A stretch of 64,000 bases of DNA from JAPLST01 sp964397565 (lineage in GTDB: Bacteria > Auribacterota > UBA3054 > JAPLST01). The position numbers and the translations under genes were made by a program. Numbering within the stretch: the first letter of the stretch is position 1; each line of letters opens with the position of its first letter. The notes beneath the pieces were generated by a model, which did no database searches, had not been told where the DNA came from, and saw only the letters and a list, made by a program, of their open reading frames with translations. The stretch is taken from contig CAYNJC010000021.1 of the NCBI GenBank assembly GCA_964397565.1, positions 11,109 through 75,108 on the forward strand, read 5' to 3'. Shown piece by piece: positions 1 through 7,143 of the stretch.

Positions 1-507
1 CAGCACGCCGGCCGTGATCGCGCACAGCGAGTTCACCAGCCGCGGCGTGGTCAAACCAAAGCGTTCGAAGATCGGCAGGAGATGATGCGCGCGCAGATCC
101 TCTTCCTGTTCGCTGAAAAAGAAATCGCCCGTCTTGGCCAATACCAACGCAATCATGCCGGCCGCCAAGGCGCCGCAGACGGCCGACATCAGATTGACCC
201 GATAGGCCACATCGCCCAGCGGCAAGAACGTGAAGAGCTTGCCAAGCATGGCCCACGCCGGATAGCCCGGCGGATGCGGCACGCCCAGCCGAAAGGCGCC
301 CGTGATCAGCTCACCGGAATCCTCCAAACCGACCGTCGGCTGCAAGGTGAAGACATAGGTCGTCAGCGAGGTCGCAAAAGCGATGAAGCCGGCCAGCCAG
401 TTGACCGGATGAAACCAGGCCCACAGTGACGGTTGCGCTACGACCGGCGTGGCCGCCGGTGTGAATGTCGGCGCCACAACGGCGCGCTTGACGGACGGTT
501 GTTGCAT
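1..507 (-). CDS. DUF2723 family polytopic membrane protein (N-terminal part, runs off window)
   Basis: An open frame of 169 codons runs from ATG at 507 to the window edge. After a short alanine/proline-rich N-terminus there is one hydrophobic segment (around residues 30-50). It is followed by the segment GLEDSGELITGAFRLGVPHP and then PPGYPAW, which is the hallmark of the DUF2723 (PF11028, TMEM260-like) family of membrane glycosyltransferase-like proteins. A second hydrophobic stretch follows at about residues 100-125. A GGGAG ribosome-binding site lies about 7 nt before the ATG. The family is thought to transfer sugars to secreted or lipid-linked acceptors, but its biochemistry is not settled in most bacteria. 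The rest of the protein lies outside the window. Confidence 0.85.
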   Translation of the reverse strand, partial: MQQPSVKRAVVAPTFTPAATPVVAQPSLWAWFHPVNWLAGFIAFATSLTTYVFTLQPTVGLEDSGELITGAFRLGVPHPPGYPAWAMLGKLFTFLPLGDVAYRVNLMSAVCGALAAGMIALVLAKTGDFFFSEQEEDLRAHHLLPIFERFGLTTPRLVNSLCAITAGVL

Positions 508-537
508 ATGTACTACTCCCTTGCGTTAAGATAAGAT

Positions 538-566
538 ATTGTAGGAAACTCGGCTGGCGCTGTCAA
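538..566 (-). promoter_or_regulatory. Sigma-70-type promoter for the DUF2723 gene
   Basis: Read on the minus strand, TTGACA (561-566), a 17-bp spacer and TACAAT (538-543) form a near-consensus promoter about 30 bp upstream of the ATG at 507. Confidence 0.75.
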
Positions 567-745
567 ACGGCACAGCCACAAGCCCAGCCGAGGCTGCTGC
601 AAGCACCCCCGGCGACGCCTACATTTGAAGTAGTTTAGCATGTTTCACGCCATTGACATACGTTGTTTGATTGCAGTTGTTTACGAATCTGAACGGGCGG
701 TTATATCAGTCATTGCGCCATTTCTGACTGTCATTCTGACCGGCG

Positions 746-1276
746 CTAGTGACCGGCGGCCCGCGTGCGCCGCCCCGCCTGGCTTTCAGCAAAGAGCAGG
801 TATTGTTCGACGAGATTGTTCAGCGCGGCCAACTCATCTTCGCCCAAGTAGTTTTTTGTGCTGGTGACAGCATGCTGGCGAATTTTGGCGCCGCACCAGC
901 TGGTGAGGCTCATGTTTGGTTTGCCGCTGTCAGCGCGGGCATGAATGATCTCTGCTGCCGTGTGGCCGTTTTTGACGGTCTGGAAGAACTCGATGCTGAC
1001 GTCCTGGGTGGGGGCGTAATCAATGCTGGTGGTGTAGATATCGGTGATTCTCTGGTAGCAGCGCCGTTCGGAGGTGCGGATGTCTTGAATCCGGCGGAGC
1101 AACTCGTCAGAATAGTCAAAGGGATGATCGGGATTCTTCAGGCGTTCATCGTCAAGGACAAAGCCTTTGACAATGAATTCGCGGAGTTTCTGCGTGGCCC
1201 AGATGCGAAAGCGGGTGGCAACGGCGCTTTTGACGCGCTAGCCGACGGAGATAACGGCGTCGCGGTTGTAATGCGT
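746..1276 (-). pseudogene. rhuM: rhuM-like gene, truncated and carrying a nonsense codon
   Basis: The minus strand encodes clear RhuM (Virulence_RhuM family) sequence. It begins with HYNRDAVISVG, is interrupted by TAG at 1238-1240 where the family has Tyr (VGYRV), and continues in the same frame through KLREFIVKGFVLDDERLKNP, LLRRIQDIRTSERRCYQ and LTSWCGAKIRQ to a stop at 746. The N-terminal third of the family is missing. About seven residues are also lost between FFQTVKN and GHTAAEIIHARA, and the C-terminal tail is short. Together these make a functional protein unlikely. RhuM genes are typical of islands and mobile regions, and this one abuts tRNA-Val, a common integration site. Its normal function is not well defined. 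Confidence 0.85.
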
Positions 1277-1315
1277 CTATCGGCTGGACACGCCCTACAC
1301 TAGGGCTTCTTGAAA

Positions 1316-1392
1316 TGGTGGGCGCTACTGGAGTTGAACCAGTGACCTCTACCGTGTGAAGGTAACGCTCTAACCAACTGAGCCAAGCGCCC
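1316..1392 (-). tRNA. tRNA-Val (anticodon CAC), CCA encoded
   Basis: On the minus strand the sequence folds as a canonical tRNA: acceptor GGGCGCT pairs with AGCGCCC, the D-arm is GCTC...GAGC, the anticodon arm is TTACC-TTCACAC-GGTAG and the T-arm is ACTGG-TTCAACT-CCAGT. Loop positions 34-36 read CAC, which decodes GUG valine. Discriminator A is followed by genomically encoded CCA at 1316-1318. Confidence 0.95.
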
Positions 1393-1473
1393 ACGCAATT
1401 GCATTTGGTGCGGGGCATCCACCACTCTGCCAGTGTAGCAAAAGCCGGCCAGAAATGCAACTTCATTTTGTGG

Positions 1474-1502
1474 TGGACATTTCTCCGCCATTTGTATATA
1501 AT
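1474..1502 (+). promoter_or_regulatory. Promoter of rpiB / V-ATPase gene cluster
   Basis: TGGACA (1474-1479), a 17-bp spacer and TATAAT (1497-1502) lie 48 bp before the rpiB ATG. No other comparably good promoter was noticed before the V-ATPase genes, so the whole cluster may be driven from here. Confidence 0.65.
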
Positions 1503-1549
1503 GTTTGCTAGACAACATTGCAGGTATAAATCTTGCGACAGGAGCATGT

Positions 1550-1996
1550 ATGCGGATTGCCGTTGGCGCGGATCACGCTGGTTTTGATCTCAAAGAGGAA
1601 ATTCGTCTCGAACTGGAAAAGCACGGCTACACCATCAGCGATTGTGGCTGTACCAGCAAGGACTCGACGGATTACCCGGACTACGCCCACCGCGTGGCTC
1701 GCGCCGTTACCGACGGCGCGGCTGATCGCGGTGTCCTGGTCTGCAGCACTGGCCTAGGCATGTCCATGGCCGCCAATCGGCATGCCGGTGCGCGCGCCGC
1801 GCTATGCCACAACTGTGACAGCGCCTATTTTGCGCGCACCCACAATGACGCCAACATTGTCGCCTTCGGCGCGCGCTACACCACCTTTCTCGACGCGCGC
1901 GCGATCCTGCAGGTGTTTCTCGGCTCGCATTTCAGCGCGTCTGAACGTCATGCGCGCCGCATCTCGAAAATTGACGCCTGCGGCGAGACGCTATGA
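1550..1996 (+). CDS. rpiB: Ribose-5-phosphate isomerase B
   Basis: The 148-residue cytosolic enzyme interconverts ribose-5-phosphate and ribulose-5-phosphate in the pentose phosphate pathway. The N-terminus MRIAVGADHAGFDLKEE, the segment DYPDYAHRVARAV, the active-site stretch LVCSTGLGMSMAANRH and the segment HNDANIVAFGAR match the RpiB/LacAB family, and the length is usual. In the second of these, Cys sits where the family has its catalytic Cys/Ser-Gly-Thr-Gly loop. The ATG at 1550 is chosen because GACAGGAG lies just upstream; an in-frame earlier start would add 15 non-conserved residues. Its stop overlaps the start of the next gene (ATGA), so the two are probably translationally coupled. 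Confidence 0.95.
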   Translation: MRIAVGADHAGFDLKEEIRLELEKHGYTISDCGCTSKDSTDYPDYAHRVARAVTDGAADRGVLVCSTGLGMSMAANRHAGARAALCHNCDSAYFARTHNDANIVAFGARYTTFLDARAILQVFLGSHFSASERHARRISKIDACGETL

Positions 1997-2136
1997 ACAG
2001 CGAAGGCGCACACATGGGTGAAATGATTGTGACCTGGCTCCTGCTGACGGTCCGGGTCGGTTTTCTGGTGGCGATTCTCACGTATGGCTTTATCGAGTAT
2101 CGGCGCTGGAGCAAGAAAAACAAGCGGCATGAATAA
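1993..2136 (+). CDS. 47-residue single-pass membrane protein upstream of the V-ATPase genes
   Basis: This short frame starts at the ATG that overlaps the rpiB stop (ATGA) and encodes 47 residues. A hydrophobic helix (IVTWLLLTVRVGFLVAILTY, about residues 12-31) is followed by a strongly basic tail (RRWSKKNKRHE). The positive-inside rule suggests that the C-terminus is cytoplasmic. It is not recognised as any known family. Its placement, coupled to rpiB and 24 bp before the V-ATPase H/G subunit gene, suggests a small accessory or assembly factor of the ATPase. That role is an inference from position only. Confidence 0.6.
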   Translation: MNSEGAHMGEMIVTWLLLTVRVGFLVAILTYGFIEYRRWSKKNKRHE

Positions 2137-2160
2137 GCATTGCGGCGGACGAACACGACC

Positions 2161-2475
2161 ATGAGCACGATCAACGACATTGTCGCGGCGGAACGCACGG
2201 CCACCAGTGCGTTGGCTGCGGCGGAAGCAGCCGCCGCCGAACTGCGCGCGCAAGGATTGGCCGATGCGGCGGTCATACGCGCGCAAGCGCGCGAGCAGGC
2301 GGCCGCCGTGCGCGCCAACGCCGCGCAGGAAACCAGCGCGCGCAGTGCCGCCGCGGATGCCGCCAGTACGCACGCCACGGCCCAGCGCCTGGCCGAACGG
2401 CAGACGTGCTTCAACCAGCATGCCGAGGCCGCCGCCGCGTGGCTGGTCGAGCAGATCATCAACGGCGACGTCTAA
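2161..2475 (+). CDS. atpH: V-type ATP synthase subunit H/G (peripheral stalk)
   Basis: The protein has 104 residues, almost entirely Ala/Glu/Arg/Gln-rich helix with heptad character (for example AAEAAAAELRAQGLADAAVI). This is the expected composition of the long coiled-coil H/G subunit that pairs with subunit E in the peripheral stalk of A/V-type ATPases. Sequence identity in this family is low, so the call depends on composition, length and position directly before subunit C. The ATG at 2161 (MSTINDIV) is preferred; starting upstream would add seven residues unlike the family. Confidence 0.75.
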   Translation: MSTINDIVAAERTATSALAAAEAAAAELRAQGLADAAVIRAQAREQAAAVRANAAQETSARSAAADAASTHATAQRLAERQTCFNQHAEAAAAWLVEQIINGDV

Positions 2476-2496
2476 CGCCGCGCGCGCCCCGTCACG

Positions 2497-3555
2497 ATGC
2501 TTTTTTCCTTTTGTGAATATCCGGCGGCCACGACACGCACGCGCAGTCTCAAAGCACGCCTGCTTCAGCCGGCCGACTGGCAGGCACTCGGCACGACCGC
2601 CAATTTGGCTGCCGCACTGGCGTATCTAGGCACGACCGGCTATCAAGCCGCCCTGGGCGCGGCCGCCAGCCAGGCAACGGCGCTGCCCTCCTTGCGTACC
2701 ATCGAACATGCATTGCACAGCGCGCTGATCGGCGACATGATCAATATCAGCCGGTTTGTCCACGGCGCGGCGTTCAGTCTGCTGGCATGTCTGACGCAAC
2801 GCTATGAGCTCGTCAACGTCATCACCCAATTGCGTCGTCTGAGCCAGCCGGAACGGCACGCACATCATCTGGTGACCGAGCCGTATCAGCTGGGCATGCT
2901 GGCGCTGACGTCGTCCGCGGCCTGGGGCGCCTGCAACACCTTGAACGACCTTGGGCGGATGCTCGAACAAACCTACCTGCGCAATGAATTCCGGCTCGGG
3001 TTGGCCAGTTTTGGTGAGAGTCATGATCTGCTGCGCTTCGAAAGCGCGCTGGATGCAGCCTATCTGCATGAGCTGCTGGCACGGCTGGACGCCGTCAGCG
3101 ACACCTGCCATCCGCAGATGCGCAAAATCGTCGGATCGGTCTTGGATGAATTGACCCTGACGGGCATGGCACGCTTTCGCTTCGCGCACGGGCTCGAGGC
3201 CGCCGCGGTCTATTCGCTGCTGCCCCTGCATGGCTGCGGCCGACTGGGCGAGCGCCAATTCTGGGAACTGGCCAAGGCACGCACGGAAGACGAACTGTGC
3301 CGTGCGCTGCAGGCGCTGCCTGGCTGGCAAACGCTGGCGGGCGCAACCTTGCGCGACGTGGTGCTGCAACTGCGGCGCGCGCGCCAGGCCACCTGCCGCG
3401 CCGTCTTTTTGCGCGCGACCCCGCTCAGTATCGCGCCCACCGTCGCCTATTTCTTCATGAAAGAGCAGGAGATCATGGATCTGATTTGCACGTTGCAGAT
3501 GAAACGCTTCAGCATCCCCTTCGCGGCGGAGCGCCTGGTGCGCGCCGCCGCATGA
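2497..3555 (+). CDS. atpC: V-type ATP synthase subunit C (central stalk d/C-like)
   Basis: This 352-residue protein matches the V-ATPase subunit C/d family in length and layout. The N-terminal RTRSLKARLLQPADW is followed by repeated three-helix units (ALHSALIGDMINISRFVHG, LLRFESALDAAYLHELLARL) and a C-terminal KEQEIMDLICTLQMKRFSIP that corresponds to the conserved end of the family. The subunit caps the c-ring and couples it to the rotor shaft. It starts 22 bp after subunit H/G and lies in the same transcription unit. Confidence 0.85.
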   Translation: MLFSFCEYPAATTRTRSLKARLLQPADWQALGTTANLAAALAYLGTTGYQAALGAAASQATALPSLRTIEHALHSALIGDMINISRFVHGAAFSLLACLTQRYELVNVITQLRRLSQPERHAHHLVTEPYQLGMLALTSSAAWGACNTLNDLGRMLEQTYLRNEFRLGLASFGESHDLLRFESALDAAYLHELLARLDAVSDTCHPQMRKIVGSVLDELTLTGMARFRFAHGLEAAAVYSLLPLHGCGRLGERQFWELAKARTEDELCRALQALPGWQTLAGATLRDVVLQLRRARQATCRAVFLRATPLSIAPTVAYFFMKEQEIMDLICTLQMKRFSIPFAAERLVRAAA

Positions 3556-3655
3556 ACCTTGACTGGCAAAGTGCCAAGGTAGCAGGTGACAAGTAGCCAA
3601 GTGAAAACGACTGCTGTTCGAATAGACGTAAATTATTTCGCCGCGAAAGAATTTA

Positions 3656-5686
3656 ATGTTCACGCCTGAACGCATGAGTTTGCTGCAGATCGTCGTGCTG
3701 GACGACGATCTGATCACCGTCTGTGCCGCGCTGGCGCGCCAGAAAGTGCTGCACTTGGTGGATCGCGCGGTGGTTGCGCCCGCCTTGCGCGAAGGCACCC
3801 CGGCCTTTTTCTCGCACGCGCATGCCGCCTTCGAGACTCTCCTAACCCAGCTGGACGGCACCCTTGACTGGCTCGAAGATCAACTGCCTGATTTCCCCGA
3901 TTGCAGTTTGCACCCGCCCATCACGCTGGATCCGCCGCGCGCGCTTGAAGAGCTGACGCCCCAGTACACCGAATGCGCCGAACAACTCGCTCAACTGCGC
4001 GGCGCGCATGACCGCACCCACACCGAGATCACGCGCCTGACGCGCATCACCGATGTTCTGCAAAGCTTTGAGAGCGCCGGTGTGACGTATCAGCAACTGA
4101 ACGGCTTCCGCTATTTCGCGTTTCTGGCGGGCACGATGCCGCTACGCTATGTGCACGCCTTGCGCGCAAGTTTGCAGCAAGTGCCGTATCATCTTGAAAT
4201 GCGCCGGCTCGGCGAGCAGGATAGCAGCGTCATTGTGCTGTGTCCCAAAGACATGGCCAGCTCGGTGCGCAACGCACTGCGCAGCGTCTACTTCAACGAG
4301 ATCGCTATTCCTGACGAATTTCAAGGCGACGCGCGTCAGGCGTTGGATGACATCGAAGTGCGGCTCTGGACCCTGCGCGAGGAATTGGCGCAGGTCACCG
4401 GCAGGTTGCGCAGCGCTTCCATCGCCGCCGCGCCGCGCGTCGTCGCCTGGCGCAAAGCCGTGCGCGGCAACCTCAAGCTGCTCGAGGCGATGCAGTTGTT
4501 CGGCAAAACGGCACGCACGACCTTTATCAACGGCTGGGCGCCGCGGCGCGATGCGGCGCGGATCGTGGCCGGCCTGCAACAGCTGCTGCACGAGCGCGTC
4601 TTGGTGGAGTTGGCCGAGCCGGAAACAATTGACAGCATAGCCTATGAACTGGTGCATCGCCGCGCCGTGCGCGTCCCCACCAAATTCCGCCATCCGTTTT
4701 TCCTCAAGGCGTTCGAGGGCTTGGTCACCACCTACGGCATGCCGGAGTACGACGGAATTGATCCCACCTTTTTCGTGGCGGTCACCTTTCTGATCATGTT
4801 CGGCATGATGTTTGGCGATGTCGGCCAGGGCGCGGGCTTGATCGTGATCGGCCTGCTCATGGCGCGCGCGCGCAGCCTGCCGAAAATCAGGCCGGCCGGC
4901 ATGTTGCTGATGGCCACCGGCGCCAGCGCCGTTGTCTTTGGTTTCCTGTTCGGCTCGGTTTTTGGTTTTGAAATCTTGCCGGCCCTCTGGATCTCGCCGA
5001 TGAAGCATGTGCCAACCATGCTGGTCACCGCCATCCTGTTGGGCATCAGCATTCTGTCGCTCGGCATCATTTTGAATGTTATTCAGGCAGTCGCGCGCAA
5101 AGACTTGAAGGAAGCCTGGTTTGGCCAATGGGGCTTGATCAGCGGCATGTTCTATTGGATGGCCCTCGGCATTTTTTACCTGACGGTCGTGCGCAATGTT
5201 GATATTCCGGTCGTGCCGGCCCTGCTGGTGCTGTTCATTCCGATTGTGCTGGTCGTGGTCGGTGATTATTTCTATGCGCGCCTGTTCGGCGACCAGACCG
5301 GCCCCGCGCCTGCGCCCGACGCGCCCGATGGCACCGGCGAACACTCGCTCGCCGAATTGCTCTTCAAGCCGGTCGAGATTACGCTCAATTTCGCCACCCA
5401 CACGATTTCGTTTGTGCGTGTCGGCGCGTTTGGCTTGAATCACGCCTCGCTGATGATGGTGGTGTTTATCCTGGCCAAAATGGGCGGCGAGTTCAGCGGG
5501 CCGGACGCAACGTTTGCCACCAAGACCTCGTACATCATCGCCGTCGTCACCGGCAATATTTTCGTGATGTTGATGGAGGGCATGGTGGTCTTCATTCAAT
5601 GTCTGCGCCTTGAATACTACGAATTTTTCTCAAAGTTTTTTGCGGGCGATGGCATCCGCTATCAACCGCTTGAAGTGGAAGAATGA
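3656..5686 (+). CDS. atpI: V-type ATP synthase subunit I (a-subunit, ion channel stator)
   Basis: This 676-residue protein has a cytoplasmic N-terminal half (about 1-360) with coiled-coil segments and a membrane half with about seven to eight hydrophobic helices. Family hallmarks are TYGMPEYDGIDPTFFVAVTF, the following MFGMMFGDVGQG and the C-terminal TISFVRVGAFGLNHASLM. Arg588 in the last motif is the conserved channel arginine facing the c-ring carboxylate. ATG at 3656 and ATG at 3674 (MSLLQIVVLDDD) are both possible starts. A palindromic TTTCGCCGCGAAAGAA sequence, found elsewhere in intergenic DNA, sits immediately upstream. The stop overlaps a possible start of the next gene. Confidence 0.92.
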   Translation: MFTPERMSLLQIVVLDDDLITVCAALARQKVLHLVDRAVVAPALREGTPAFFSHAHAAFETLLTQLDGTLDWLEDQLPDFPDCSLHPPITLDPPRALEELTPQYTECAEQLAQLRGAHDRTHTEITRLTRITDVLQSFESAGVTYQQLNGFRYFAFLAGTMPLRYVHALRASLQQVPYHLEMRRLGEQDSSVIVLCPKDMASSVRNALRSVYFNEIAIPDEFQGDARQALDDIEVRLWTLREELAQVTGRLRSASIAAAPRVVAWRKAVRGNLKLLEAMQLFGKTARTTFINGWAPRRDAARIVAGLQQLLHERVLVELAEPETIDSIAYELVHRRAVRVPTKFRHPFFLKAFEGLVTTYGMPEYDGIDPTFFVAVTFLIMFGMMFGDVGQGAGLIVIGLLMARARSLPKIRPAGMLLMATGASAVVFGFLFGSVFGFEILPALWISPMKHVPTMLVTAILLGISILSLGIILNVIQAVARKDLKEAWFGQWGLISGMFYWMALGIFYLTVVRNVDIPVVPALLVLFIPIVLVVVGDYFYARLFGDQTGPAPAPDAPDGTGEHSLAELLFKPVEITLNFATHTISFVRVGAFGLNHASLMMVVFILAKMGGEFSGPDATFATKTSYIIAVVTGNIFVMLMEGMVVFIQCLRLEYYEFFSKFFAGDGIRYQPLEVEE

Positions 5687-5709
5687 ACTCACAACCCTTG
5701 GAGCCCCCA

Positions 5710-6078
5710 ATGACAAAGCGTCTCTTCGTTAGCAGTTTAGTTTCAAAGGCCCTGATGCTGGCCATGAGCGTCTGCCTCTTCTGGTTTGGCATCATGCTGG
5801 TCACGACCCCGGTCCAAGCCCAGACAGCCGAGGCGCAGGTGACAACCCAGACGGCCGCGCAGGCGGGCGCGCTCGGCATGAAGTACTTGTCCGCAGCGCT
5901 GGCGGTCGGCATCGGTTCGGTGGCAGCCGGCATTGCGGTCGCCATGGTCGGCTCGGCCGCGATGGGCGCGGTCGCGGAACGGCCGGAGCTGATGGGCCGC
6001 TCGCTGATCTATGTCGGCTTGGCCGAAGGCATCGCGATTTACGGCGTCGTCGTCGCCATCATGATCTTGATGGGCTGA
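5710..6078 (+). CDS. atpK: V-type ATP synthase subunit K (c-ring proteolipid) with signal-like N-terminus
   Basis: The ring subunit has two core transmembrane helices: YLSAALAVGIGSVAAGIAVA and, after the polar loop AVAERPELMGR, SLIYVGLAEGIAIYGVVVAI. Glu106 in LAEGIAIYG is the ion-binding carboxylate. Ahead of the core is a 37-residue extension with a hydrophobic stretch ending in VQAQ, which looks like a cleavable signal peptide. A similar leader is known for the Thermus proteolipid. TTGGAG lies six bases before the ATG at 5710. An alternative ATG at 5683 overlaps the atpI stop and would add nine residues. The sequence does not settle whether H+ or Na+ is the coupling ion. Confidence 0.9.
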   Translation: MTKRLFVSSLVSKALMLAMSVCLFWFGIMLVTTPVQAQTAEAQVTTQTAAQAGALGMKYLSAALAVGIGSVAAGIAVAMVGSAAMGAVAERPELMGRSLIYVGLAEGIAIYGVVVAIMILMG

Positions 6079-6213
6079 GCGCCCAGCCGCCATGGCTTGT
6101 TTTCTGTTTTCCGTTCTCGGTGGTCCGTTGCAGCCACTGACGCACCGGCCACCGACCACCGCCGCGCCCGTTGTGCCTGTGTGGCCGGCATTGCTGCAAC
6201 GCGGGATGACGCG

Positions 6214-6519
6214 ATGACCATGCGCGTTGTGGGTGATGTTGTTACCGTCCGTGGCTGGGGTTTTGCCGGCATCGATGGCACGGTCGCCGAGACGCCGGAA
6301 CAGGCGGCCCACGCGATTCGCGCCTACTTGGCTCAGCCCGACATCGGGGTCGTGCTGGTCGCGCAATCGCTGGCGGACCAGCTCGGCGGCGCCTTCGATG
6401 CTTACAAGTTGCGCCGCACCATGCCCTTGGTGCTTAACATTCCCGACAGCACCGGCGCCGGCATGCGCGGCGACGATATTCAAGCGTTGATGCAATCCGC
6501 CCTCGGACTGCACCTGTAA
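6214..6519 (+). CDS. atpF: V-type ATP synthase subunit F
   Basis: The 101-residue protein begins MTMRVVGDVVTVRGWGFAGI and contains the segment IGVVLVAQSLADQL and the stretch MPLVLNIPDSTGAG. This is the pattern of subunit F: a small Rossmann-like rotor-shaft subunit with a conserved P-x-(I/V)-x-x-I-P strand. ATG 6214 is used because the 39 in-frame residues before it are low-complexity and unlike the family. The 135 bp between atpK and this start contain short GTTTTC/CCGTTC repeats and a duplicated CCACTGACGCACC-like segment, but no gene. Confidence 0.8.
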   Translation: MTMRVVGDVVTVRGWGFAGIDGTVAETPEQAAHAIRAYLAQPDIGVVLVAQSLADQLGGAFDAYKLRRTMPLVLNIPDSTGAGMRGDDIQALMQSALGLHL

Positions 6520-6538
6520 CCCATCGAGCATTACGCTG

Positions 6539-7120
6539 ATGATCAACCAGATCTTTGCGGACATTGCCAGCAGCAGCGACAAGGAAGCGCAACAATTGGT
6601 CGTGCGCGCCACCCGGGTGGCCGAGCGCGAACGCGAGCACGCGCGCGCCGATGCCGCGCAGTTGCTGGCGGCCGCGCAGGCCGCCGCCCAGCATGACGCG
6701 GCGCTGCAGGAAGAGCGCGCCGGCGCGCGCCGCGCCGCCGATGCCCGCCGCACCGAACTCACCCAGCGCGACCAGTTTGTCAACGACATTCTGGCCAAGG
6801 CACAGGCACGCTTTGCCACGCTGCCACGTGATGAACGCTACACTACCTGGCTGCGCAAGCTCGTGCAGCGCGGCCTGCAGCAGATCGGCGCGGCGCACGT
6901 CGTGCTTGCCTGCAACGCCCGCGATGCAGCCGTCGTGCGCACGCTGCTGACCGCCGGCACGATGACCGTGGCCGAACAGCCCGCACCCATCGTCGCCGGC
7001 GTCATTTTGCACAGTGCCGACGGGCGCGTCACCCTCGATTGCTCGGCCGATGCCTTGCTTGACCAAGCGCGCGATGATTCGCGCGACGACATTCTTAACC
7101 AACTTCACCTGCCCGAATAA
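6539..7120 (+). CDS. atpE: V-type ATP synthase subunit E (peripheral stalk)
   Basis: This 193-residue protein has a long Ala/Arg/Glu-rich helical N-terminal half (about 10-80) and a globular C-terminal half. The latter contains WLRKLVQRGLQQIGAAHVVL and ends GVILHSADGRVTLDCSADAL and LLDQARDD. The last motif corresponds to the conserved GG(V/I)x(L/V)x(S/N)xDGrixxdNT(L/F) block of subunit E. It pairs with subunit H/G to form the stator stalk. The gene starts 19 bp after atpF and ends 23 bp before the atpA start. Confidence 0.85.
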   Translation: MINQIFADIASSSDKEAQQLVVRATRVAEREREHARADAAQLLAAAQAAAQHDAALQEERAGARRAADARRTELTQRDQFVNDILAKAQARFATLPRDERYTTWLRKLVQRGLQQIGAAHVVLACNARDAAVVRTLLTAGTMTVAEQPAPIVAGVILHSADGRVTLDCSADALLDQARDDSRDDILNQLHLPE

Positions 7121-7143
7121 AATGCGTTATTGGACGCTTGCGG

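Noticed and set aside
749..1303. 184-codon plus-strand frame over the rhuM remnant
   Set aside because: The minus strand shows clear RhuM family sequence; the plus-strand frame has no features and runs almost into tRNA-Val.
4142..5599. Long open frame (485 codons) on the minus strand through atpI
   Set aside because: It mirrors the codon phase of atpI, is rich in His/Gln/Arg/Ala without any recognisable motif, and has no start signal. GC-rich genes commonly produce such antisense frames.
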